Shown here piece by piece: positions 1 through 8,473 of a stretch of 64,000 nt of DNA. This DNA comes from Blastococcus sp. HT6-4. GTDB taxonomy: Bacteria > Actinomycetota > Actinomycetes > Mycobacteriales > Geodermatophilaceae. The DNA lies in contig NZ_CP155551.1 in NCBI RefSeq assembly GCF_039679125.1, positions 3,038,001 through 3,102,000 of the forward strand. Reading direction: 5' to 3'. The notes under the pieces are model-generated. The model ran no database searches. It saw only the letters and a list, made by a program, of their open reading frames with translations, and was not told the DNA's origin. How positions within the stretch are numbered: position 1 is the stretch's first letter; the number at the start of each line of letters is the position of its first letter. The position numbers and the translations under genes were made by a program.

Positions 1-83
1 AGCCGGCCTGGCTCGCCGGTCTCGAGGCGGAGATCGCCGCCGACCGCTCGGTGACGCTGCGGGTGCTGACCGAAGCGCCCTGA
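1..83 (+). CDS. C-terminal end of an unidentified protein (partial)
   Basis: An open frame runs in from the left edge and ends at a TGA at 81-83. The 26 visible residues read PAWLAGLEAEIAADRSVTLR followed by VLTEAP, with the codon pattern (G/C at third positions) of a real gene. There is too little to assign a family. A GC-rich inverted repeat lies about 25 bases after the stop. Confidence 0.55.
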   Translation, partial: PAWLAGLEAEIAADRSVTLRVLTEAP

Positions 84-108
84 GCGGCCTGCTCGGACCC
101 CTACGAGA

Positions 109-146
109 GCCCGGCGCGCGGAGCGGACGACTGCCGCACGCCGGGC
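109..146 (+). terminator. Possible terminator hairpin after the partial gene
   Basis: Eight-base arms GCCCGGCG (109-116) and CGCCGGGC (139-146) pair perfectly across a 22-base loop. There is no U-tract. The placement just after the first stop codon suggests transcription termination, but the loop is long and the call is weak. Confidence 0.3.
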
Positions 147-190
147 CCTCGCGCGTCGCGTGGGACCACGGGGCGACACTCCGGAGCCCA

Positions 191-220
191 TTGACAGACC
201 ACGGATCGAGAATCGATTAT
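191..220 (+). promoter_or_regulatory. Promoter with overlapping ATCGAT operator upstream of the MBL hydrolase
   Basis: A perfect -35 hexamer TTGACA (191-196) is followed after 18 bases by GATTAT (215-220), a 4/6 match to the -10 consensus. The -10 lies inside AATCGATTAT (211-220), which shares the ATCGAT core with sites in front of both FCD regulators, the Liv importer and the dikinase operon in this window. A repressor bound here would cover the -10. The promoter call is direct pattern matching; the operator role is inferred. Confidence 0.55.
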
Positions 221-319
221 AGGTACTACCGGTCAGCGCCGACCAGGCGGCAGCTCCTGCTGCACCGGTGAGGTGGCGCCGGGGACGGCCCGGTCGCCGG
301 TGCTCAGGGAGGTTCCGTC

Positions 320-1192
320 GTGCAGCGCGTGACGCCCCATGTCTTCACGTCCACCGAGATCCGTGGCTGCAACCCCAGCTACGTCGTGACGTCGGCGGGT
401 GTGGTGGTCGTCGACACCCCGCAGCTGCCGACGAAGGCCCTGGCGATGCGCCGGGCCGCCGAGGAGCACGGCCCCATCCGGTTCGTGGTCAACACCGAGC
501 ACCACGTCGACCACATCTTCGGCAACTACTGGTTCAAGGGTGCTGGCGAGGTCGTCCACCACCAGGGCGTCGCCGACAACTTCATGGTGGTCACGCCCGA
601 CCTGGACCCGTTCGCCTACGCGCTCGAGGCCATCCCGACCGACGACCCCGACGCAGCCGGCATCGTCCCCGACCGCGACACCTACTACGAGGACCCGAAT
701 GCCGGCGACCTCGTCTTCACCGGCGACCTCGAGATGAGGGTCGGTTCCACGACGTTCCACCTGATCCACACTCCCGGTCACACCCCCGGGCAGGTCGCCG
801 TCTACGTCCCCGACGAGCGGGTCGTGTTCACCGGCGACACGGTGTTCTCCGAGTGCCAGACCTGGCTCATGACGTCGGACGTCGACCAGTGGGTCGGCGC
901 GCTGGACGTGATCGCCTCCCTCGACGTCGACACCGTGGTTCCCGGCCACGGCCCGGTGACCACGCCGGCCTACCTGGCCACCCAGCGCTCGGTACTGCTC
1001 GAGTGGACCAGCGCCGTCGCCGAGGCGGTGGCCAAGGGCTGGTCGCGCGAGGAGACGATCCAGCGGATCGACTTCCGGGAGAAGTTCGGCCCGGTCGACG
1101 TCGGGCAGGGCTACATGATGGACCACATCCAGACGCTGAACGCGGCCTCGCTCTGGGACAAGTTCACCGCCAAGCGCGCCCCCGTCCGCTGA
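320..1192 (+). CDS. MBL-fold metallo-hydrolase
   Basis: A 290-residue metallo-beta-lactamase-fold hydrolase. The GTG start is preceded by AGGGAGG at 306-312. Metal-site motifs are visible in order: EHHVDH at residues 60-65, TPGH with H154, TGD with D173 and PGHGP with H210. The first His of the usual HxHxDH motif is Glu60, so the first metal site differs from the textbook pattern. Members of this superfamily hydrolyse thioesters, lactones, phosphodiesters and other bonds, so the reaction cannot be named. It is followed 63 bases later by an SDR gene, probably in the same operon, and is driven by the promoter/operator at 191-220 that links it to the catabolic genes downstream. No signal peptide is seen, so it should be cytoplasmic. 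Confidence 0.85.
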   Translation: MQRVTPHVFTSTEIRGCNPSYVVTSAGVVVVDTPQLPTKALAMRRAAEEHGPIRFVVNTEHHVDHIFGNYWFKGAGEVVHHQGVADNFMVVTPDLDPFAYALEAIPTDDPDAAGIVPDRDTYYEDPNAGDLVFTGDLEMRVGSTTFHLIHTPGHTPGQVAVYVPDERVVFTGDTVFSECQTWLMTSDVDQWVGALDVIASLDVDTVVPGHGPVTTPAYLATQRSVLLEWTSAVAEAVAKGWSREETIQRIDFREKFGPVDVGQGYMMDHIQTLNAASLWDKFTAKRAPVR

Positions 1193-1255
1193 CGGGCCCC
1201 CACCCGCCCGATCGCTGCCCGCACCCCACCCGCCCCACCGGAGGCCCCGCACGCC

Positions 1256-2056
1256 ATGAACCAGGTCAGCATCGACGAACTGCAGCGCTTCACCCTCGCC
1301 GACCGCGTCGCTGTCGTGGCCGGCGGTTCCGGCGGGGTGGGGGTCCGGACGTGCGGCGCCCTGGCGGCCGTCGGCGCGAAGGTCGCCATCATCGGCCGCT
1401 CCCAGGAGCGGCTGGCCGAGGCCCGCGAGGCCGTCGAGAAGGCCGGCGGCGAGGCGCTGGTCGTGACCGGCGACATGGCGGACAAGGCGGCCGCCGACGA
1501 CGCGATCCAGCAGACCCTCGACGCCTTCGGGCGCGTCGACATCCTGGTGAACGGCATCGGTGGCGGGGCCGGGACCGCGCTCTACGCCGCCGAGGAATAC
1601 CCGAAGGCGGAGTGGGACCGGATCCTCGACCTCAACCTCACGACTGCGCTGCTGGTCTCGCAGGCGGCGGCGCGGGCGATGATCGCCGGTGGCCGCGGCG
1701 GCTCCGTGCTCAACATCAGCTCGGTACGCGGCCAGCTCGGCATCGACGCCGGCTACTCCGCCTACGTCGCCGCGAAGGGCGCGATGGACGCCGTCACGCG
1801 CCAGCACGCCACCGAGTGGGCCAAGCACGGCATCCGGGTGAACGCGATCTCGCCGACGTTCGTCCGCACCGAGCAGGCGGCCACGCTCCTCGCCGCCCCC
1901 GGCTTCTACGACAACCTGGTCAGTCGTATCCCGCTGCGGCGGATCGCCGAGACCGACGACCTCGTCGGCGCGCTGCTGTTCTTCTGCTCCGACGCCTCGT
2001 CGTTCGTCACCGGGCAGATCCTGACCCTGGACGGCGGACTCACGGCCACCCAGTGA
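1256..2056 (+). CDS. SDR-family NAD(P)-dependent oxidoreductase
   Basis: A 266-residue classical short-chain dehydrogenase. The cofactor-binding glycine motif GGSGGVG sits at residues 23-29, the NNAG-equivalent is NGIG at 99-102, and the catalytic Ser (155/156), Tyr170 and Lys174 (YVAAK) are all present, so the enzyme should be active. The C-terminal half has the usual VNAISPTFVRTE and FVTGQILTLDGG signatures of this family. The ATG has CCGGAGG about 12 bases upstream. The first residue of the glycine motif is preceded by VVAGGS rather than VTGGS. The substrate is unknown. It lies 63 bases after the MBL hydrolase and just before a decayed zinc alcohol dehydrogenase, so this segment probably handled alcohol or ketone oxidation-reduction steps. 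Confidence 0.88.
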   Translation: MNQVSIDELQRFTLADRVAVVAGGSGGVGVRTCGALAAVGAKVAIIGRSQERLAEAREAVEKAGGEALVVTGDMADKAAADDAIQQTLDAFGRVDILVNGIGGGAGTALYAAEEYPKAEWDRILDLNLTTALLVSQAAARAMIAGGRGGSVLNISSVRGQLGIDAGYSAYVAAKGAMDAVTRQHATEWAKHGIRVNAISPTFVRTEQAATLLAAPGFYDNLVSRIPLRRIAETDDLVGALLFFCSDASSFVTGQILTLDGGLTATQ

Positions 2057-2068
2057 CCGCCGGCCACC

Positions 2069-2780
2069 GTGCGACCTGAGCATTCGCGCGGGAGCCGGGC
2101 GGGTCGTTCTCCGTCGAGACGGTCGAGCTCGCCACCCTCCGGTCGGACGAGATCCTCGTCGACGTCATCGCGGCGGCATGTGCCACACCGATCTGCTCGT
2201 GCGGAACTCCCGGCCGGAGTCGCTGCCGGCCGTCCTGGGCCACGAGAGCGCCGGGATCGTCCGGGAGGCCGGCAGCGAGTCCGCGACCTCTCCCCCGGCG
2301 ACGAGGCGGTCCTGAGCTTCCCGTCCACCGTCGGGCGTCCCGTCTTGCCCTGGGCGCCGACGTCGGCGCGACCCACCTGGTGAATCCCACGGACGTGGAC
2401 CCGGTCGAGGCCGTCCGCGACGCCACCGGCGGCCGCGGGGCGGACATCGGGTTCGAGACGACCGGTGTGCCGCAGGTCCTGACGACGGCGGTGCGTCGCG
2501 GGACCCGCTGGGCACCTGCGCCCACGTCGGCACGGCTGCGCCCGGCGTGACCGGTGGCATCCCCCTGCTCGAGGCCGTGACGAAGGGCCTGACCGTGCGG
2601 TGGGTGCTGCGGAGCGACGGCCCCCCGAGTCGGACCATTCCCCGCCTCCGGGAGCTGCACCGACACGGGCTGCGGCCCTTCGACCCGCTCATCACCACCT
2701 ACCCGTTGGCGGAGAGCGACCGGGCGACCGCCGACACGGGGACGGGCGAGGTGGTGGAGCCGGTCCTGCTCGTGCAGTAG
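2069..2780 (+). pseudogene. Decayed zinc-dependent alcohol dehydrogenase
   Basis: Pieces of one medium-chain alcohol dehydrogenase appear in successive frames. In order: an N-terminal strand FSVETVELATLRSDEILVDV, the zinc motif GMCHTD, the GHESAGIV segment, LSPGDEAVLSFPSTVG, then ALGADVGATHLVNP, GGRGADIGFETTGVP, and a C-terminal part LLEAVTKGLTVRWVLRSDG ending in EVVEPVLLVQ and TAG at 2778-2780. Frame changes are needed near 2175, 2280 and 2490. Between SFPSTVG and ALGADV about 110 residues are missing, which removes the structural-zinc lobe and the GxGxxG nucleotide-binding loop. The family resemblance is to aryl/allyl alcohol dehydrogenases. It cannot make an active enzyme. It directly follows the SDR gene. 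Confidence 0.8.
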
Positions 2781-2799
2781 GGGTCGAGAGCGCCGGCTC

Positions 2800-3924
2800 C
2801 TACTTCCCCGGATCCGGCAGCAGGACATCGCGGACGACGGCCTCCAGGTCGGTGCAGGCGACCAGGAACTGGCGCAGCGTCTTGCGGGTGGCCCCGAAGT
2901 CCTGGAATTCGCCGACCGCCATGCCGTCGGGGTCGTAGGCCCGCCGGAACTCGGGGAACCGCCCGTACAGGGCGTCCAGGACCTCGTCCGCGACCGGCTC
3001 GTCGATGCGCGGCACGGGATCGATCCCGCTGGCGTTGAGCCGGACCTGCCACTCGAACGGTGGCGAGATGACGACGTCGCCGCCGACGAGCTGGCTCCAG
3101 TGCATGTGGTTGCGGAAGGCGGCCGACAGCAGCCGGGTCCGGAAGCCCCGCTCGGTGAAGATCTCGTAGGCGCGCTTGAACACCGCGACGCCGGCCCACT
3201 CGAGCACGCCCGGGTCGACCGTGACGACGTCGCGGGCCGCGACCGTCTTCATCCAGTCGTCGAGCCGGCCGACCATGAGCGTGCAGACCGGGCCCATCGC
3301 GCTGACGTCGTGCCCCTCGGCCTCCCGTCGCTGCAGGCCGCGGTCGATCGCCTCGGCGACGGCGACCGCCTGCGGCACGGTGAAGGACACCGTCGCGTTG
3401 ATGCTCACGCCGCGGTAGGTGGCCTCCTCCATCGCGCGGATGCCCACCTCGGTGGCCGGGATCTTCACGATGACGTTGGGGGCGAGCGCGTCGAAGTCGA
3501 CCGCCTGCGCCGCCAGCGCCGTGCTGTCCCGGTACAGCCGTGGATCGGTCTGGACCGACAGCCGGCCGTTGCGGCCGCGGTGCTCGGTGAAGGCATCGGT
3601 CAGCAGGGCCGCGGCCTCGACCGAGAGCTCCTTCACCATGGCCCAGCCGATCTCGGACTCCGACGCGGAGGGGTGCTCGTCGGCGTACGCGCGGATGCGC
3701 TGCTGCCAGCGGGGCAGGTCGCCCTTCAGGGCGGCGAGCGCGATGACCGGGTTGCAGGTGGCACCCACCGCCCCCCAGCCGATCGCCGCCGACAGCTCGG
3801 CCGGGGTCGCCGAGTCGTTCCACAACCGGGTCGGGGTCTCCCGCGCCATCCGCAGGAGGGGCGGCACTGTTGCGGCTGCCCCCTCTCCCGGGGTCGTCGT
3901 CGCCAGGGTTGCCACGTTCGTCAT
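2800..3924 (-). CDS. Transaldolase-family protein
   Basis: A 374-residue protein with the transaldolase class I barrel signatures: ATCNPVI (residues 56-61 region), SVQTDPRLYRD, VIVKIPAT with the presumptive Schiff-base Lys154, and SINATVSFT at 174-182. The start chosen is the ATG of MTNVATL at 3924; the longer open frame to 4086 overlaps mmsA and its first 54 residues are Arg-rich shadow sequence. The spacing is 23 bases behind mmsA, so the two are co-transcribed. Classical transaldolase belongs to the pentose phosphate pathway, but placement beside an acylating semialdehyde dehydrogenase and away from tkt/zwf suggests a catabolic aldol cleavage or transfer, as in transaldolase-type sulfosugar or inositol-like pathways. 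The actual substrate is not readable from sequence. Confidence 0.85.
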   Translation of the reverse strand: MTNVATLATTTPGEGAAATVPPLLRMARETPTRLWNDSATPAELSAAIGWGAVGATCNPVIALAALKGDLPRWQQRIRAYADEHPSASESEIGWAMVKELSVEAAALLTDAFTEHRGRNGRLSVQTDPRLYRDSTALAAQAVDFDALAPNVIVKIPATEVGIRAMEEATYRGVSINATVSFTVPQAVAVAEAIDRGLQRREAEGHDVSAMGPVCTLMVGRLDDWMKTVAARDVVTVDPGVLEWAGVAVFKRAYEIFTERGFRTRLLSAAFRNHMHWSQLVGGDVVISPPFEWQVRLNASGIDPVPRIDEPVADEVLDALYGRFPEFRRAYDPDGMAVGEFQDFGATRKTLRQFLVACTDLEAVVRDVLLPDPGK

Positions 3925-3947
3925 TCCCGTTCCTCGTCTCAGCCGGC

Positions 3948-5438
3948 TCAGCGGGCGGTGGGCATGTCGAACGAGGCGTCCCGTTCGAGTTCGGGCCACC
4001 GCTGGGTGACGACCTTGGCCCGCGTGTAGAACCGGACACCGTCGGGGCCGTGCACGTGGTGCTCGCCGAAGAGGCTGTTCTTCCACCCGCCGAAGGAGTG
4101 GTAGGCCATGGGCACCGGCACCGGCACGTTGACGCCGATCATCCCTACCGTGACCCCGCGGACGAACTTCCGCGCCGCTCCGCCGTGCGAGGTGAAGACC
4201 GCCGTCCCGTTCCCGTAGGGGTTGGCGTTGATGAGGTCGATCGCGTCGTCGACGGAATCCGCCCGGAGCACCGACAGCACCGGCCCGAAGATCTCCTCCC
4301 GGTAGACCGCCATGTCCGGCTGCACGTGGTCGACCAGCGTGGGGCCGACGAAAAAGCCGTTCTCGTGCCCGGGCACGACCAGGTCGCGGCCGTCCACGAC
4401 GACCTTCGCGCCATCCTTCTCGCCGGCGGTGATCAGCGAGACGATCCGCTCCTTGGACGCCTCAGTGACGATCGGCCCCATGTCGCTGCCCGGCTCCCGG
4501 CCGGGGCCGACCCGCACGGCCCGGCTACGCCGGTCGAGGACGTCGATGAGCTCGTCGCCGACCGAGCCGACGGCGATGGTCGCCGAGATCGCCATGCACC
4601 GCTCCCCCGCCGAGCCGTACGCCGCCGCGGCGAGGTGGTCGGAGGCGAACTCCAGATCGGCGTCGGGCAGCACGATCGCGTGGTTCTTCGCGCCGCCGAG
4701 CGCTTGCACACGCTTGCCGGCGCGGGTGCCGCGCTCGTGCACGTACTGCGCGATCGGAGTGGAGCCGACGAACGAGACCGCGGCGACGCCGGGGTGGTCC
4801 AGCAGCGCGTCGACGGCGACCTTGTCGCCCTGCACGACGTTGAAGACCCCCGGTGGCAACCCGGCCTCCGCCCACATCTCCGCGAGGAGCAGCGACGCGG
4901 AGGGGTCGCGCTCGCTGGGCTTGAGGACGAAGGTGTTCCCGCAGGCGATCGCCACGGGGAACATCCACATGGGCACCATCGCCGGGAAGTTGAACGGCGT
5001 GATGCCGGCGACGACGCCCAGCGGCTGCCGGAAGCTGTAGCTGTCCACGCCGGTGGAGACCTGGTCGGAGTACTCACCCTTGAGCAACTGCGGGATGCCG
5101 CAGGCGAATTCCACGACCTCCAGGCCCCGCTGCACCTCCCCCGCTGCGTCGGAGAGGACCTTGCCGTGCTCGTCGGTGATGGCCGCCGCCACCTCGTCCC
5201 GCCGGCGACGCACGATCTCGCGGAAGGCGAAGAGGATCCCCGTGCGTCGCGAGAGCGACGACTCCGACCATTCCTCGAAGGCGGCCGAGGCCGCGGCGAC
5301 CGCGCGGTCGACGTCACCCTGCCCGGCCAGAAGTACCTCGGCCCGCTGCTCGCCCGTCGCCGGGTCGAACACGGGGGCGACGCGGGTGGACCCGCCTCGG
5401 GTCTGCGTGCCGTCGATCCAGTGCTGGATGGTCCTCAC
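3948..5438 (-). CDS. mmsA: CoA-acylating methylmalonate-semialdehyde dehydrogenase
   Basis: A 496-residue aldehyde dehydrogenase of the MmsA/IolA group, which converts malonate- or methylmalonate-semialdehyde plus CoA and NAD to acetyl- or propionyl-CoA and CO2. Visible marks are PFNFP at 148-152, SAGERCMA with the nucleophile Cys281, and LGGAKNH at 247-253, where the general-base Glu of hydrolytic ALDHs is replaced, the hallmark of the CoA-dependent subfamily. Length is normal for the family. It is the upstream gene of a two-gene unit with the transaldolase, and lies just downstream of an FCD-type regulator on the same strand. In valine, inositol and related catabolism this enzyme is the terminal step, so it marks this island as feeding acyl-CoA to central metabolism. 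Confidence 0.93.
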   Translation of the reverse strand: MRTIQHWIDGTQTRGGSTRVAPVFDPATGEQRAEVLLAGQGDVDRAVAAASAAFEEWSESSLSRRTGILFAFREIVRRRRDEVAAAITDEHGKVLSDAAGEVQRGLEVVEFACGIPQLLKGEYSDQVSTGVDSYSFRQPLGVVAGITPFNFPAMVPMWMFPVAIACGNTFVLKPSERDPSASLLLAEMWAEAGLPPGVFNVVQGDKVAVDALLDHPGVAAVSFVGSTPIAQYVHERGTRAGKRVQALGGAKNHAIVLPDADLEFASDHLAAAAYGSAGERCMAISATIAVGSVGDELIDVLDRRSRAVRVGPGREPGSDMGPIVTEASKERIVSLITAGEKDGAKVVVDGRDLVVPGHENGFFVGPTLVDHVQPDMAVYREEIFGPVLSVLRADSVDDAIDLINANPYGNGTAVFTSHGGAARKFVRGVTVGMIGVNVPVPVPMAYHSFGGWKNSLFGEHHVHGPDGVRFYTRAKVVTQRWPELERDASFDMPTAR

Positions 5439-5510
5439 GGGGTCTCCCTCGTCATCGGGGTGTGCCGGGCAGGAGCTGCCCGCCGCCGACCGTCGGCCGG
5501 TGGGGTGGAG

Positions 5511-6218
5511 TCAGGACGTCCCGGTCGCCCGGGATTCCGCACCGTGGACCTGCTGCTCGGCGACCTCGGCCAGGTGCCCGGCCAGCCGCTCGCGGACCTG
5601 GTCGAAGTGGATCTCGATCGTGCGCACGACGCCCTCGGCGTCACGGCGGCCGATCGCCTCGAGGATCGGGTCGTGCAACGAGCACGTCCAGCGCGGATCC
5701 GAGTGGGGGCCGAGCAGGGTGATGTAGGTGCGCGACAGCGGCTCCAGCGAGCGCCAGACGCGCAGCAGGGTGCGATTGCCGGAGATCTGCATGATCTTCT
5801 CGTGCAGGCTGGCGTCCATGATCGCCAGCGCCCGCCCGTCGCCGGCATCTGCCGCCCGGTGCATGTCCTCCCCGATGGAGAGCAGGGCGGCGACATCGGC
5901 GTCGGTCAAGTTCGCCATGGCCAGCCGGGCGCCGAGCACCTCGATCGTCGAGCGGACGACGTAGGCCTCGAGCAGCTCCTCCGTGTCCAGCCGCCGCACG
6001 CGGGCACCGCGGAACGGGGTGATCTCGATCAGCCCGAGCGCTTCCAGCCCGCGCAGGGCCTCGCGCACCGGCGCCTGGCTCGTACCGAACTCCTTGGCAA
6101 CCGCGGTCTCCACGATCCGTGAATCGGGCGGGTAGGAGCCGTCGAGGATGCCCTCGAGCAGGCGTTCCTTGACCTGATCGGCGAGGACGCTGCGCGTGAG
6201 GGCGTCGGGGCCGGACAT
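5511..6218 (-). CDS. GntR/FCD-family transcriptional regulator (copy 1)
   Basis: A 235-residue regulator with an N-terminal winged helix (TSQAPVREALRGLEALGLIE, residues about 36-56) and a C-terminal FCD ligand domain. The FCD metal-site pattern is visible: Asp and His in MDASLHEKI, and later His residues in SLHDPIL and EIHFDQV. The chosen ATG at 6218 has CTGGAGG ahead of it; the longer frame to 6326 lacks one. It lies 72 bases upstream of mmsA on the same strand and may be co-transcribed. A paralogue with the same DNA-reading helix is at 11477-12139. An ATCGAT palindrome at 6375-6385 lies in its upstream region, so it probably represses itself and the divergent Liv importer until a carboxylate-type ligand binds. 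Confidence 0.9.
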   Translation of the reverse strand: MSGPDALTRSVLADQVKERLLEGILDGSYPPDSRIVETAVAKEFGTSQAPVREALRGLEALGLIEITPFRGARVRRLDTEELLEAYVVRSTIEVLGARLAMANLTDADVAALLSIGEDMHRAADAGDGRALAIMDASLHEKIMQISGNRTLLRVWRSLEPLSRTYITLLGPHSDPRWTCSLHDPILEAIGRRDAEGVVRTIEIHFDQVRERLAGHLAEVAEQQVHGAESRATGTS

Positions 6219-6374
6219 GGCCACCTCCAGTGTTCGGATCGAGATGAGCGCGGCCGGTGCCGGCTCCACCTCTCCGTGATCTCGGCACGCCGACCGGTCC
6301 CGGCCGCCCAGGACCTCGCTCGACATGCCACAGCGCGGGCTGACGGACGCCCGACACCATGCCAGGAGTTCTCC

Positions 6375-6385
6375 GATAATCGATC
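6375..6385. promoter_or_regulatory. ATCGAT operator-like site 2
   Basis: GATAATCGATC, the same core as the sites at 211, 6562, 12181 and 12318. It lies 157 bases upstream of the copy-1 FCD regulator and within the divergent control region. Binding by one or both FCD regulators is inferred. Confidence 0.5.
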
Positions 6386-6525
6386 ACACCGTAGGAGGGT
6401 GCTGCCGGGCGAGTCAAGCGGCCGACGACGGCGAGAGGGTCGGATCCCGACCGGGCGGCCCAGGCGACCGCCCGTCCACGACCGTGCCGGTCCGGCGACC
6501 GTGTCCTTACCGAAACATCCGGCCC

Positions 6526-6577
6526 TTGTGGCGCCCCTCACACGCCAGCTATGGTCCCGCACTATCGATTATCGAAC
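6526..6577 (+). promoter_or_regulatory. Promoter and operator of the Liv importer
   Basis: TTGTGG (6526-6531) and TATGGT (6550-6555) are separated by 18 bases. CTATCGATTATCGAAC (6562-6577) begins seven bases after the -10, right where transcription would start, and contains overlapping ATCGAT and ATTATCGA cores. This arrangement fits steric repression by an FCD-type regulator. Confidence 0.5.
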
Positions 6578-6670
6578 GCAGTTCGATCGGACGAGGAGCG
6601 CGATGCGACCGGACGGAAGCCAGCCACGTCCCCTGCGCCGGGGGCGCGTCGGACGAAGGGCGGGCTGAAC

Positions 6671-7540
6671 ATGGACACCCTGGTGATCGGCCTGATCGAG
6701 GCCGCACCGCTGATCCTCGCGGCGATCGGCTTCACGTTGATCTACTACCTCAACGGCTTCATCAACGTGGCCTACGCCGAGACGGTCACCTCGGGCGCCT
6801 ACTTCGCGATCCTGCTGAACAGGATCCTGGGGCTGAACTTCTACGCCGCGATCGTCCCGGCCGCACTGCTGGCCGGCGCGCTCAGCGCGCTGACGTACGT
6901 GCTGGTCTTCCGCCCCGCCCTCCGGCGCGGTGTGGGCAGGATCGAGATGATCGTCCTCTCGGTCGGGCTGTCCTTCCTCCTGCGGCATGCCGTGCGGCTG
7001 GTCTTCGGGGTCGACCTCTACCTGTTCGACATCACCGACCCGGCCTACCTCTCGGTGTTCGGGACCGGCATCACGAGCGTGCAGATCTGGGCGATGGCCC
7101 TGGCCGTCCTCGTCGCCGTCGGGGCCTACCTGCTCACGTACAAGACCACCTACGGCCAGCAGATCCGCGGGCTGGCCAGCAACGCCGACCTGGCAGCCGC
7201 CAGCGGGATCGACCCGACCAAGACCTCGGTCCTGGTCTGGTTCGTCTCCGGCGTCGCCGGCGGGCTGGCCGGGATCTTCATCGGCGTCTTCTCGTTCGTC
7301 GACTACACGCTCGGCTGGAACCTCATCCTGATCATCATCATGGTCACGATCATCGGCGGGATCGGCAGCGTCCGCGGGGCCCTGATCGCCGGAGCGGCCA
7401 CGGGGATCATCACCGCCGTCCTCACCACCCTGTCCGACCCGCTCTACGCACAGGTGCTCCTCCTGCTGCTGTTCATCGCGGTGCTGCGATTCCGAGGGTT
7501 CGCCGCCCAATCCGCCAAGACGCTGATGGCGAGGAGCTGA
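6671..7540 (+). CDS. livH: Branched-chain-amino-acid-type ABC permease, LivH family
   Basis: A 289-residue, strongly hydrophobic permease with about eight membrane segments. It matches LivH in order: IGFTLIYYLNGFINVAYAE at the N-terminus, the GRIEMIVLSVGLSFLLR segment, and the cytoplasmic coupling loop TYGQQIRGLASNADLAAASG. The start is the ATG at 6671; the upstream extension to 6551 crosses the promoter. It is the first gene of a tightly spaced five-gene importer operon (three bases to livM). Liv-type systems import amino acids, but also urea, amides, aromatic acids and other carboxylates, and its control by catabolic repressors here points to a carbon substrate rather than an amino acid. 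Confidence 0.92.
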   Translation: MDTLVIGLIEAAPLILAAIGFTLIYYLNGFINVAYAETVTSGAYFAILLNRILGLNFYAAIVPAALLAGALSALTYVLVFRPALRRGVGRIEMIVLSVGLSFLLRHAVRLVFGVDLYLFDITDPAYLSVFGTGITSVQIWAMALAVLVAVGAYLLTYKTTYGQQIRGLASNADLAAASGIDPTKTSVLVWFVSGVAGGLAGIFIGVFSFVDYTLGWNLILIIIMVTIIGGIGSVRGALIAGAATGIITAVLTTLSDPLYAQVLLLLLFIAVLRFRGFAAQSAKTLMARS

Positions 7541-7543
7541 CCC

Positions 7544-8473
7544 GTGAATGCACTCGTCTTCCCCCTCCAGGGGCTGACCATCGTCGTCTGCCTTGCCGCG
7601 CTGCTGCACCTGCAGTTCGGACGCACCGGCATCGTCAACTTCGGTGTGGTCGGCTTCTCCGGCCTCGGGATGTACACGACCGGGATCCTGGTGGTGAACT
7701 ACGCGGTCCCCTTCGGCCTGGCCCTGCTGATCGCCACCGCGCTCACCGGAGTCGTCGCGTTCCTGCTCGGTCTCCTCATCCTCAACCTGGACAACGAGGC
7801 GGTCCTGGTAGCGACCCTGGCCTTCTCGACCATCGTGCTGTACCTGGTGACGACCGAGTCCTGGCTGACCCAGGGCGTCGTGGGGCTGGGCACGGTGCCG
7901 CGCCCGTTCGAGGTGGGCGACACGGCCACCAGCCAGCTGGTCTTCCTGCTCGTGCTCGTAGCACTGGCGGCCGCCCTGCTGCTCTACGCCGCCCGGCTGC
8001 AGCACGCGCCGTACGGCCGGCTGCTGTTCAGCATCCAGGACAACGAGACCCTCAGCCGGAGCCTCGGCAAGCCGACCTTCCGGCACAAGCTCGTGTTCTT
8101 CACGGTGACCTGCGCGGCGATGGGCGCGATCGGCGCCCTCGACGCGTCGGTCAACCAGTTCCTGGTCCCCCGGCTGCTGACGGCGGACCTGACGTTCGTC
8201 GTGTGGATCGCGCTGGTCCTGGGCGGCCGCAAGCGGGTCCTCGGCCCGGTCCTGGGGACACTGCTCACCGTTGGCCTCTTCGACATCGTGATCGAGCAGT
8301 ACGTCGACGTCCCGCGCGAGTTCGCGCAGCAGCTGCCGAACGTCCAGCTGATGCTCTTCGGCCTCACGCTGATGCTCGTGATCTTGTTCCGCCCCCAAGG
8401 GCTCCTGGGCGAGAGACGAAGGAAGGCCCAGGGCAACCCCCAGGTCGAAAGCCGAAAGAAGGTCAAGGCATGA
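7544..8473 (+). CDS. livM: Branched-chain-amino-acid-type ABC permease, LivM family
   Basis: A 309-residue permease pairing with LivH. It shows the LivM pattern: LHLQFGRTGIVNFGVVGFSG near the N-terminus, the coupling segment PYGRLLFSIQDNETLSRSLG, and multiple membrane helices. The start is the GTG at 7544, three bases after the livH stop. The stop overlaps the next start as ATGA (8470-8473), indicating translational coupling to livG. The C-terminus is basic and cytoplasmic. Confidence 0.92.
   Translation: MNALVFPLQGLTIVVCLAALLHLQFGRTGIVNFGVVGFSGLGMYTTGILVVNYAVPFGLALLIATALTGVVAFLLGLLILNLDNEAVLVATLAFSTIVLYLVTTESWLTQGVVGLGTVPRPFEVGDTATSQLVFLLVLVALAAALLLYAARLQHAPYGRLLFSIQDNETLSRSLGKPTFRHKLVFFTVTCAAMGAIGALDASVNQFLVPRLLTADLTFVVWIALVLGGRKRVLGPVLGTLLTVGLFDIVIEQYVDVPREFAQQLPNVQLMLFGLTLMLVILFRPQGLLGERRRKAQGNPQVESRKKVKA

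Larger units (their letters stand above)
6219..6670. other. Divergent control region between regulator and Liv importer
   Basis: These 452 bases separate the divergent FCD regulator and livH. They contain no convincing coding sequence; open frames here are high-GC chance frames. They hold two ATCGAT operator-like sites (6375-6385 and 6562-6577) and a sigma70-like promoter for livH. Confidence 0.6.

Noticed and set aside
233..2083. 616-residue frame antisense to the MBL and SDR genes
   Set aside because: Its residues are Gly/Arg/Asp/Val-rich without motifs; it mirrors well-supported genes on the plus strand and is a high-GC shadow.
3870..6122. 750-residue plus-strand frame antisense to mmsA and the FCD regulator
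   Set aside because: His/Asp/Gly-rich composition typical of antisense high-GC coding; mmsA is certain.
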